Assembly: GCA_008921705.1 (NCBI GenBank)
Contig: VFFE01006074.1
Span: 474,571 to 538,570 of the forward strand
Source: Burhinus oedicnemus
Taxonomy: Eukaryota; Chordata; Aves; Charadriiformes; Burhinidae
Direction: 5' to 3'
DNA length: 64,000 bases
Made by a program: the position numbers and the translations under genes. A model generated the notes under the pieces. The model ran no database searches. It saw nothing but the letters and a program-made list of their open reading frames with translations, and was not told where the DNA came from. Positions 1 to 9,690 of this stretch are shown here, in pieces; position 1 is the stretch's first letter; every line of letters begins with the position of its first letter.

Positions 1-994
1 TCTCATGTGTGTCCTTGGTGAACAGGTCCAGAGCATACCTCTCCAAGGAAGTCACAACACAGTTCTTGCACAATCCTGCTCAACAATTGCATGCCTCCCA
101 AAAGAAAAGAGTGTCTTAGGAAGTCCAGGATGAAGGACAGCGAAAGACTAAAGATGACTTTCACTGCTGTCTGTTTCTGTGCTAGTAAGTAAGTGCAAGC
201 ACTCTGTTTAGTACAGCATTCATCAATCTGATACCATGGCTGCACACAACTAGAAAAGACCACACTGCTCTTGACTTTGTATTTTGACTCTGCTTGCTCA
301 CAGAAGGACCTGCTGGCTATTTCTGTTTTTCCTGGAGGCTCCAAGCAGTGAGGAAATTCAAATGTGTGGAAGCACACCCAAGAACTGATGATCTCTTGAA
401 GCAGAGATTGGCTACAAAACTGGAGGCTCGGTTTGGCCAAACCTCATCAATCAGACTTTGTTTTTGCCAAACCAAACCCCACACCAGAAATGGGTTTGGA
501 GTCAGGTTCCATTTTCTTGAAGCCACTGAAGTCCTGAGGTTATTCAAAGGTCTCTCTATCACCCATCTGCAATCTAAACCTTTTTTCTGGAATGTGTTTT
601 CTGCAGATTGCCTTGATATGCCAACAAAGGGTGAGAGGCCAAGGCTGTCTGCAAGTTTTTCAGTGTTCCCCAGCTCTGGATGTGCCCCAGATACTTCAGG
701 AATAGCCTTTCAAGTGGTGGTTTGGCCCTTGTAGGCATAGGCGGTTCTGGGAGGAAGAGAGTCTCATGTTCATAGAAAATAAGATTAAGAAACTAAAATA
801 TTGAGCAAATGGCTTTGAATCTGGAAAAATATGCTCAAGTTGGGGTGAAAATTCCAGTTGTTTTTAAATGAGCTAATTTGTTCTTTCCTGTACATCAAAT
901 ATGGGAAGAAAAGGGGAAAAAGAGAATAAAAACAAAACAAAAAAACCTTTGCTTTTTAATATGACAGCTGCTCCTTCTGGAAAAACGATGTTTT
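1..994. other. Non-coding unique sequence
   Basis: No recognised gene or repeat. Overlapping open frames of about 145 codons run on both strands (minus 3-440, plus 294-734). They resemble no known family, and frames open on both strands at once argue against coding. An A-rich patch lies near 905-950. Confidence 0.5.
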
Positions 995-1245
995 TGTGCT
1001 TAAAGTGTTAGACTGGGACATAAGAGGGCTGGGTTCAGTTTGCTGACGTGCCAAAACATCCCTGCATGACCTCGGGCAAGTCACTTAGCCTTTCCCAGTT
1101 CCCTTTGCAAATACTGGGGCTAAGACGACTTCCCTTCTCCTGTGTGTCTACTCTCACTGCAAGGTCTTTGGAACAGGGCCTGACTCTTCCTATATGTTTG
1201 CGCAACACCTAGCAGAAAATGTGGCTACTCTTCTAGTTGGAGCTG
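995..1245 (+). repeat. MIR-like CORE-SINE, near full length
   Basis: The order of parts matches an amniote MIR-type SINE read on the plus strand. A tRNA-like head contains 'gactgggaca' and a B-box-like 'gggttcagttt'. The CORE follows with 'gacctcgggcaagtcactta', a degraded 'tcagtttccc' segment and a 3' part with 'ctttggaacagggcctgact' and 'caacacctagca'. The head, CORE and L2-like tail are all visible over about 250 bp, so the copy is close to full length though strongly diverged. MIR-type SINEs were mobilised in trans by L2-like LINEs and are long dead. The exact subfamily is not determined. The assignment rests on recalled consensus similarity. Confidence 0.75.
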
Positions 1246-3107
1246 AGGAGCAAGTCTGTGATCCAAGTCATGTTAACATCCATTAAAAATTCTGCAAAGT
1301 CCAATTCTGGACTAGAGTTTTCAACTCAGGCCAGTCTTAAGGCAGTAGGGGATTATATCCTATAAACAAGGCTGTAGATGTCACTCTCCCCTAAGGGGCT
1401 TTCCCTCTCTCTGCCTTGAGCTATGTTGTTGGTTTAGGCTATTGTCAGAATGCACTTGCTCACACTTGTGGGATGTTTAGTTTAAAAAAATCCTCAGGCG
1501 GCCCCAGGTTATTTTGCATTCAGAATATACAAAATCCCAGGGATGTGAAAGGAACTGCCTCTGAGCACCACTGTGATTTCACATGAGGTGTAGGTCAAGC
1601 CTTTACCTGGAATTCAAGATTTACAAGAAGTTTTTTGTGTTGGTTTGTTGTGTTTTTTCTGGAAAAACACTTGAGTGTGAACTGGGGAGACCACACACAT
1701 GCCACAGCTTCTCACCACCCGTGATCTGACATGCCGCTTAACCCTTGTGGTTTACAACCAGCGCTCACCACACTGCTCACTGAGAGCACTGAGTCTCTGC
1801 TCATGCTGGGGAAAAAAAAAATCCCCAGGGAATTCCCCAGCTGATGAGATCTTGCCCATCAAAATTCAAGTGATGGACTGGAGTATTGGGGTTTAGGAAT
1901 GGGCAGACTTCAGGTGGGAAAGAGGAGGTCCATCTCCTTCACTGGACCAGAAGCCCTGTGATTTCCAGGGGTGTCTTCCAAATCAAGCACAGCCTGAAGC
2001 AAGAAGAAGAAAGGACCTCAGGAGAAAGCCAGCGAAGCTTCCCAGGTACTGGTGGTTTTGATAGTTCAGAAACAAGGAACTCAAGAAGAGATAGGGGTGC
2101 TTCAGTCATCACAGCTATTACCAAATACAGACAACCCAAGGAGGAAGTTTACTCTAGGAATATCCTATGACCATGCACTGTGGACAGACATTTCCTAGTA
2201 CCCTCTAACAAACTGCAAGACCTCTAATTAAAGGCCAAAAGACACAGAGTGCACCATGCCACCAGCAGAGAGAGGGAATGATGGCGAAGATCACCACCCA
2301 TTCCTGCAACTGCAGAGAATTTTAGGTGTAATTGTTGAGTCTGCAACTAGTTTCCTGGCCTGTGCTGAGATTTGCCCACTGTTGATGTTGACGGTGTTGG
2401 GATCCTCTTTTCTGAAGTCCATATTGGTGTCTTCAGATGGAAGTTGGAATAACCATGAGGAGACTTCACAGAATCTTCTCCCTGAATGGTCTCTTAGGTC
2501 TGCTCATCCAGACACTGTTGTTGTTTCCCAACACTCCAAAGAGAGATGTGTAACAGTTTGGACCTGGTGGTCAGCAGTGTTCACAGCTAGGATTTACGCA
2601 GTCCTTGGAGGCAAGAGCCTCATGATTGCGAATATAGAGGAACCTTTCATTGATGCAGTTGATGACAGCCATGCTGGATCTAGCCATGTGTGTAAGGGAA
2701 TATTAACACAATTTAACATAATTAAATAGCTGTGGGATTTGGCCCTCTTTGTGTCAGATCAAGGGGAAGTACAAACATCTGCCCCAGTCTATTGACAGAA
2801 ATTCGCTGGTCAACATCTGCAACACAAGATTGGCTCCCATGCCCTGGAGATGCTTAAAGGTCCCATACACAGCTAACAGTCAATAAAAAACAGTTTCTCC
2901 TCCTTCTCCTTCAGCCTTTTCTCCTCTGTGTGTCCACCCAGTGAAGCAAGATTTGGAATGAGAGGCAATGTCTTTATTGAGACCAACTGACATAGCTCAG
3001 AAAAAATCCACCATGCTTTCAAGCCTCACAGCCCTTTGTCAGAGTCTCCAGCAAGATGGACCAGCCTGAGCCTCCTGAAGGTGCAAAACAGTGATAACAT
3101 GGTGGGT
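1246..3107. other. Non-coding unique sequence
   Basis: No gene recognised. A plus-strand frame of 157 codons (2256-2729) resembles no known domain and has no visible exon context. Apart from the kappaB-like site at 1828-1837, nothing stands out. Confidence 0.45.
1828..1837. promoter_or_regulatory. Palindromic kappaB-like site
   Basis: The 10-mer GGGAATTCCC is a perfect palindrome and fits the NF-kappaB consensus GGGRNNYYCC. Just upstream, CTGGGG (1806-1811) and CCCCAG (1823-1828) form an inverted repeat around an A-run. Binding is inference, since single sites of this length can occur by chance. Confidence 0.3.
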
Positions 3108-3169
3108 GCACTGAGCTCTGTGGAGATGTGAGGATCGAGCATTGAGCTCTATGGAGACACGGGGATCAC
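3108..3169. repeat. 31-bp tandem duplication (2 copies)
   Basis: Two adjacent 31-bp units, 3108-3138 and 3139-3169, match at 23 of 31 positions. Both share 'tgagctct', 'tggaga' and 'ggatc'. The divergence suggests an old local duplication. Confidence 0.65.
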
Positions 3170-3173
3170 ACAC

Positions 3174-3181
3174 TGACGTCA
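3174..3181. promoter_or_regulatory. Perfect CRE palindrome
   Basis: TGACGTCA, the full CREB/ATF palindrome, lies 5 bp beyond the 31-bp tandem duplication. The core CpG survives in a CpG-poor region. No promoter elements are evident next to it. Confidence 0.3.
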
Positions 3182-6100
3182 GCCAGGAGTGTTTGGGACT
3201 GGAATACAATGCCTTTTCCCTCCCTGCCTGGTTTTAGGCTGGGTGGCTAAATTAGCAACGGCTCAGGACTGTTACCGTAAGATCACTTAGCAGTTCATCT
3301 TTTATTTGCAAAGCTGTTCCTTCCCACAGAAGTAAACGCCCACCTTATCAGGCCTGCCACGGCAAAGGATGTTGTCCAGCTCCCCACCTGCTGTCCCTCC
3401 TCTCATTAGTGGCTTCCCTCCCTTTTGCAGCCATTCCCACCCACCATCTGCCAGAACATGCTGCATGCCCGCAGCCCCGCCAGCGACGCTCATGGTCACG
3501 GCCTGGTGTCACCAGCCCAGCCTTTATCAGGGAACAGCCTGTTCCCTCCAGGGACCGGAACATGCCTGGCAGACGCGCAATGTGTCTGAGCCTACTCCTC
3601 CACGGCAGTGCAGTGCCTGGCCACCCCCTGGAGCCCCTTGAAGCTCTGAAGGGCCATTATTGAAACCACAGGTGATTCCTACAGGTCACAGGAAAGAAAG
3701 AAAGGAAAGACAGAGCCTCTAGGCCAGGGATAGCATTTCCTTGTCACAGGCAGAGACCATTGTACGTGTCCCTTTACACTGCATCTCCACTGTCAAGCCC
3801 TTTTTCGCCTCCCTCCATTAAATCTCTGAGGCCATCCTCAAAGGAGCCTGCTGAGAGGAATGCAGGTGAGTTGATTATAATTCCTCTTCCCTGCTGATGA
3901 AAATCTAGAGCCTGTTGCTGGTTTTAATACGGTGGTTTCATTAGAGAGAGGCCAGATCCACCGGTTGTGTAGAGCCACGTAAGTCCCATTGAAATGCCTT
4001 CCTGTTTAGCTCCAGCGAATGCACGGAACATGCTGTGATGCTGAGTTTCCTTCCCTGCTGACTGCTGCGGACTACACAGTGGGAAGATTATCTGCTAGAA
4101 AAAACTCCTTTCTGAGACTGAGGTCCAGAGACGTACATTATCTGAGGATCTGCCCCAAAACCTGCAGAACAATGAACCTCATCAGTGCCTGCACTGAAAA
4201 ATACAACAGGTATTCTTCCTGCTCAGGAAAAGTAGTGTGTGTTATTAGACTTAATAGGTCATATAGTCCTGTGTATAACCTCAAAGCACCTTGCAAAATA
4301 GATGCTGTGCTTGTCTTACAGAAGGTCTACCACAACATTAAGTGTAGTGCTCAGTTCCTACTTGTTTATAGCCAGTACTCCAGCCATAAAGGTGTCCCTC
4401 TCTCTCGCTACCTGACCGTGTCCCATCCCTCTGACCAGGCGATATGGACACAAATGTCTTCCTCCAAAGTCTGCCAGAGGCACTCCAGCCTTTTACTGTT
4501 AGAATTTCATGTTACTTTCCCGACATTTGCACTCAATTGTTTGCATTTTTTTCTAAGGCAGAGGCTGAGGCAGTGAATCCCTGCGAGTGGTTACTGATTC
4601 CCTGCCATCATGCATGGCTCTCAAGATTTTCATGGCCAGTAAAGGTGTTTTCTCCCAGCCACATTTCTCCACATAAGCCTCAAATTCCCATGCATCACTT
4701 TCGTTCTATTCTTCCTCTCCTCATTTTCACTCTCTTCTAAAGCCCTGCTCAGATCATTGAGCTTCACCTTTGCGCTCCTGTTCTCTGCTAGGTAACATAC
4801 AAATCCCTCCTTCATCCCAGATTCACTCCAACACTGAGGGACAAAACATTCATCTGACCAGTGGAAAAGAGTCCCTGGCTCATTCAAAACCTCCATGGGA
4901 CTTTCTGGCGCAGCTGATGCCACCACTATTCCTGTGCCATCTGACAAAAAGAACAATGTAGGGTGTGACCTACAGCATGTTACTTGCTCAGTGTTACTCT
5001 CTGTAGGTCACCAAAGACTGAGGACCACTGATCTCAGTAGGACAGTAGTCAGCTTGTGGGACCAACACACAGACCACAAGAAGGAGTGGCATAAAGTTTC
5101 AGCTCCTTCTTCCCCCAGCATATTCCCACCTGGGACTGCTTGGCTAAACTACCATGCACCCTATTGTATCCCATGCTCTGTTCGTAACATGCTCCTGCTT
5201 TCTAGAAATATTAGTTATGGAGTTTTTTGTACTATCACCATTCTCTGTGATAGAAAAGGCTGCAAACTTTAAAGGCTGCTTTTTCCATCCTTGATAAAAT
5301 GAGTGCTGCAGATCCTGGACATTTTCTGCATGTCACTTTTTTATTTAAATGGTACATATCAATCAGCTCTACAGCATAGGTAGCTGCAGTTGTCCTTTAG
5401 GGAAAATGTTCTTTTAGAAAACTCAGCCTTTACCCTTCATCCCCTCCACTCAGCCTCCAAACAATTAAATTCTCTGGCAAATTCCTAGGAAGCAATTGTC
5501 CAAAATTCATCAGCATTTAAAAGATCATTGGAACATCTAATCTGTAAATCCTGCAAATAAAAAAAACCCACCACATGGCATTTCTTTGGTTGTTCTCATA
5601 GCAAAACCACCAGCGTATTTCACAAGAGGTTACTGTTCCAGAACAAATATCAAGAATTGATTTGAATACATTAGGCTAGATAGGCTACAGCATGACACAA
5701 ATCCTCCTGCTATTTCTCTCTCAAATACAACATACATCAGAAAACCAATAGCAGTACTGTGTCTGTCTGATTTTTCCATGTTTTGAGAGATTACATCTCA
5801 CCGTGCGATTCAGCAGCTTTCACTGTAAACACTCGTTGTCTTTCTACAACACAGAGAAAGTCTCTCTCAGGTAGCCAGTACCACACTACCAGAGCTCGCA
5901 ATGCCAAAGGAAACAGCAGTAAACTTTTCCCAAGAACACCTTCATGTCTTATGAACACAAACAATGAGTCTTGGAAAAAGGACAGTCGGGAAAAACACAA
6001 ACGAACCACTGTGATCAGAAAAGTTCAGACTGCTTATGGGTCAAATCACTTTGTCAGCATTTTAAGAACTGGCTGTGACCTATTATGATATTAGGACTTT

Positions 6101-6676
6101 TGTGACATTGTGATCACCCAGAAATAAGGAGCTGAACAGTATGCAATGAAAGGATTTAGGGTCCTACACCTTTAGTTTTATACTAGGCTATTTTTAGTTT
6201 TGCACAGTAATTATGAGTATTTATCGTTTGTAAAGTTGAAGGCCCGGTTCTGAGAAGCCAAGATCAGTAATGGGGATGCTAAAACAGCATGCTGCCTTCA
6301 CAATCTCTCTGGTGTCTTCCAGACTCCTCCATAAGCTGCACCAGTGTAGCCCCAGTTCTGTGGGAGAACCTCAAAGATGACCAGAGCATCCACCACTACT
6401 TATGGTACACTTCAGTCACCGCTGGCACCACCAACTCAGAGCAACTCTGCAGTGCTGACCTGCACAGCCAGAGATCCCCACATCCCATTCCTGTGTCCTG
6501 CTGAGACTGCTGCTGTTGTCTTTCATCCTGCTCTTCAGTCTCTATTGATCCCAAACCCTCGTGACTTCACTGCACCAATAGTGAGATTCGATCTGGCAGT
6601 CTGGATAAGCCAGCTGCTGAACTGAACAGTGCTGGTTAGGGACATCTGCAGGCAGAAGGCTTTCCACTACAAATTT
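3182..6676. other. Non-coding unique sequence
   Basis: No recognised gene. A plus frame at 4019-4576 (185 codons) is open, but it is cysteine- and serine-rich, has no recognisable domain, and overlaps shorter frames in other phases. A consensus MEF2-type 10-mer, CTATTTTTAG, lies at 6188-6197; it may be chance. Confidence 0.45.
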
Positions 6677-6695
6677 CACACACACACACACACAA
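6677..6695. repeat. (CA)n microsatellite
   Basis: About nine uninterrupted CA units. Confidence 0.9.
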
Positions 6696-6839
6696 GCCTG
6701 CTCTTTGAAAAAGATCCTAGATTACAAAGATGAAATTTTCTAACTCTTAATTAAGCAGACAAATACAATCACCAACCCCCTTTTCCTGATTCCTTCTTCA
6801 GAATGTAAAAGCAACGAAGGTTGGGTTTTTTTTTTAATG

Positions 6840-7420
6840 CAAGTAAACATATCCCTAAAGGATAATCACAGCATGGACTACATCTAAACTAATAATTAAT
6901 CTACTGGAAAAATCCCTTCTCAAAAATCCCAGCCTGCCCCATTTCAATTGGTGAGCAGAGCTGTGTCAACGGATTTATGACGTGACGTCAGTCCCAAGGC
7001 TCAAGTGGCAACTTTTATATTTTCATGCATTGTTTAACAAGCTGCTCACTTCCCTTCTCTAACCCAAACTTTATTAAAATCGGGAAGATGCACTCGAGTG
7101 TTTTTCCAGAGAAGACGAGCTATTTAGACTTGATACTGAAAAGTGATTCCCTGTGGTAAGGAAATGAAGAACTGCAAAGTGCTTAGAGAGACATATTTAA
7201 TGCCTTAAACTCCTATATTGAGTTAACAACTAGCATGGTCTTGGCTTTAAGGAAATAAATCGATTCTCAGGCTCCTTTATTTCAATAATCCCCCAACAGA
7301 AACTCAGCTGCAGCCTTTTCTCTCCAGCAGATAATACAGGGAGGATTGTTTGCTTTAATTATTTATTTTAATGAGATAGTGCAATGGCTACAGGCTACCA
7401 AGGTGTTTTATAGGGCCATG
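6840..7420. other. Candidate conserved non-coding block
   Basis: Unique AT-rich sequence with no repeat signature. It contains a CRE pair (6978-6990), a TATATTTT stretch near 7017 and homeodomain-like TAAT motifs around 7355-7375. Motif density suggests an enhancer-like block, but conservation cannot be seen from one sequence. Confidence 0.2.
6978..6990. promoter_or_regulatory. Overlapping CRE pair
   Basis: TGACGTGACGTCA contains TGACGTGA (6978-6985) overlapping the perfect palindrome TGACGTCA (6983-6990). These are CREB/ATF-type sites with two retained CpGs. Function is inferred. Confidence 0.4.
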
Positions 7421-8581
7421 TGTAGAAGAGTATCCTTGTCCTCACAACAACACATAGGTGTGCACTGCACCATGAGGAAAAAGCAAAAGGCTGCGAGGAG
7501 GTTATTGCTCCCATAAGGGGAGCAGTTACGATGCTCAGAGGAGAGGTGGCAGAGCAACGGGCAGCCTCAGTGACACAACAAGGCCGCAGGAGTGGGAGAG
7601 GGCAGGGGTGGGTATGACTCTTGGGAGCAGGACAGATCAGACAGGTTTTGGAAAATACCTTTTTCCATTCCCAGTGTAAATCCTTCCATTTCTGGTCCTT
7701 TCTTGAATGATCCTGGCTGTGGGGAATGGTAACTAGACCCTAGCCCTGCAGAGATGTGTCCATCACGGGTGATGTCCGTAAGCGTCCCATTCACCCATGA
7801 TCCTTACAGCATAATCTGGCACCAGCCATGTGAAAAGCCCCTACCAAGCTGATCCCCTCAGTGCTGGGATCAGCTGCTTGGAAGCAAGATGGGAAGGCCA
7901 GGGTGGCTGCTTTATTCCAAGGCTCAGCAAAGCACAGGAAATGTGTGAGCACGCCCTCTGCCAGCTACGGACACCCTGCCCCGGCAGATCTAGCCACGTG
8001 TTTGCCCTCCAGATGCAGAGGGAGGCAGTCCTTCAGAGAGCACACTTTCACAGCCTCCAAGCAGATGCACAGGCACTGATGCCTCCAAAGCCCATTCAGC
8101 TCTCCCCACAGGGGCTCCCCACAGAGAGCTGAGCCCCTGTCTGTGCTTTAGAGAATCAGAAAACAAAGTGCAGCTCTTTCTGGGAGAAGGCTCTGAGAGT
8201 GCAGGAAATGTAGATGGCACACTGGGTTTTACAGGCATGCCTTGCCCAGGTTCCTGGCCAGCATCTTGCCCTAGACATGCAGTGAAGCTTTGGAGGCTGC
8301 ACTGCCACCAGAGCTACTCTTTTAGCATCACTAGCATCCCTACCTATAGGCTTCTCCCCTGATCATAAGCGTAAGCTTACTCATGCAACAGTGACAAGGT
8401 GGAGTCTTCAAATAGATAGCAAGATTTGGATTGTCCCCCAAAGATATCTGAAAGTCTAGAAAACAAGACCTTTGAAAGCACTGATTGCACTTAGTTTAGA
8501 GAAGAGAAAGGACTGTGGGTTGTCATAAAAAATTGCTGCAAAGAGGAAGTAAAAAGACTTTTCCACAGGTCCCTGGAAGCA
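7421..8581. other. Non-coding sequence, locally GC-richer
   Basis: No gene recognised. GC content rises somewhat at 7800-8300, which explains the overlapping open frames on both strands there. A hairpin lies at 7844-7881. Confidence 0.45.
7844..7881. repeat. Inverted repeat / hairpin
   Basis: CCAAGC plus TGATCCC (7844-7856) pairs with GGGATCA (7866-7872) and GCTTGG (7876-7881). That gives 13 perfect pairs, a 9-nt loop and a 3-nt GCT bulge. It is too short for a typical pre-miRNA, and no T-run follows. Confidence 0.6.
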
Positions 8582-8762
8582 TCATCATGGAATCACAGAA
8601 TTTTCAGAGTTGGAAGGGACCTCTAGAGATCACCTAGTCCAACTCCCCTGCTGACGCAGGAATGCCTACAGCACATTACTCAGGACTGCATCCAGGCGGG
8701 TCTTGAAAATCTCCAGAGAAGGGCACTCCACAACCTCCCTGGGCAGCCTGGTCCAGTGCTCC
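8582..8762 (-). mobile_element. CR1 LINE 3' end, 5'-truncated
   Basis: The sequence is the reverse complement of a CR1 3' terminus. From the right, on the minus strand, it carries the 'gggaggttgtggagtgccc' region, 'gggagttggactaggtgat', 'gaggtcccttccaac' and a terminal 'ttctgtgattccatgatga'. CR1 is the dominant bird retrotransposon, and its copies are usually severely 5'-truncated like this one. Only the last 20-odd codons of ORF2 and the short 3' UTR are present. At 8763 the sequence switches to an opposite-strand CR1 piece. Confidence 0.9.
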
Positions 8763-8800
8763 AACTCAGGTTAGACATTAAGAAAAAAATGTCCCAGGAG
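8763..8800 (+). mobile_element. Inverted upstream CR1 fragment
   Basis: The 'aggttagacattaagaaaa' segment resembles the CR1 region coding for the late ORF2 'LDIRKKF'-type motif, here on the plus strand. It directly abuts the 5' limit of the minus-strand CR1 end. The arrangement fits an inversion made during insertion. The recognisable match is only about 35 bp, so the right boundary is uncertain. Confidence 0.45.
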
Positions 8801-9534
8801 CTCTGGGAAGATGCTGTTGAGGAGGAAGGTGAATATTAGGATGTTATCTGTCAGGAGCAGGTTAGGGAGAGGAAATCTGGCCATGGGCCAGCGAGATACA
8901 CTGTATAGCTTCTTTAGGTCCCTGACAGCTCTGTTTCCCATTTTATTCTCAGAGCGTGAAGTTGCTTAGCTGTGCTTGGAACAGGAAGAAGGCATCACAG
9001 AGCCTTTTTTTTGTATCGAATTCCTTCCTGCTTTGGACCACCCGTGGACCTGTTCAGGAGCAGCTAAGTAAACTATGCAAAGCACAACCCTAAAGACTAC
9101 CCTTATTACAGATGAGGATATGTATGAAGGCAAAACCAGTCACCTTTGCCTGAATTAGACTTGGGGAAAGACTCTGACCCTTCATTTCTGACTGCAACAT
9201 GTCTGAACTTTTTCTTACTGCAAGTACAATCCACCCTTCTAGAAAAGCCAGAGACAGAGATAAGACATAGGAGACTTGCTCCAACTTGTTCTATTTACCT
9301 TGTTCAGTTTGAGAAAACATTCAGATATCCAAACAGAATATATCAAGGACAACACTGGCAATAGCTTTAGAGTTATACTCACCCACAGATATTAATCTAG
9401 AAGGTACATGGGGAGTTCATAAATAAATAACAACAGGCTTCATACTCAGCATAGATAGAGATTTCATACTGGCAGTGAAAACATAAGTAAGTAGGCATAA
9501 GCTGAAGTCAACAAGGGCTTGTATCAACTGAATA
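8801..9534. other. Non-coding unique sequence
   Basis: Nothing recognised beyond short chance frames. Confidence 0.45.
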
Positions 9535-9690
9535 ATTGTGGATTTTAAAATCAGAAGGGCGCCTATGAGCTCTCATCCGAACTTCTGTGTATACAGGCCA
9601 AAGAATTCAAATGAAGCTTTTAGCATCCAGCTAGTAAGTTCTATTGAAACTAAGGCAGAGGTTTTAAGAAGACATTCATAAAAGATTCCA
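9535..9690 (-). repeat. Ancient CR1-like LINE relic
   Basis: The plus strand shows the antisense pattern of old sauropsid CR1 3' ends: 'aaatcagaagggcgcctatg', then 'acttctgtgtatacaggcca' and 'aagaattcaaatgaag'. This parallels the familiar order 'agaagggaccatta...gacctcctg...acaggcca...agaatt'. It is heavily diverged. The element runs on the minus strand with its 3' end near 9535. Confidence 0.6.

Noticed and set aside
2256..2729. 157-codon plus-strand frame
   Set aside because: No recognisable domain, no supporting splice or promoter context, and its length is compatible with chance.
4019..4576. 185-codon plus-strand frame
   Set aside because: Resembles no family I know and overlaps other frames; probably chance.
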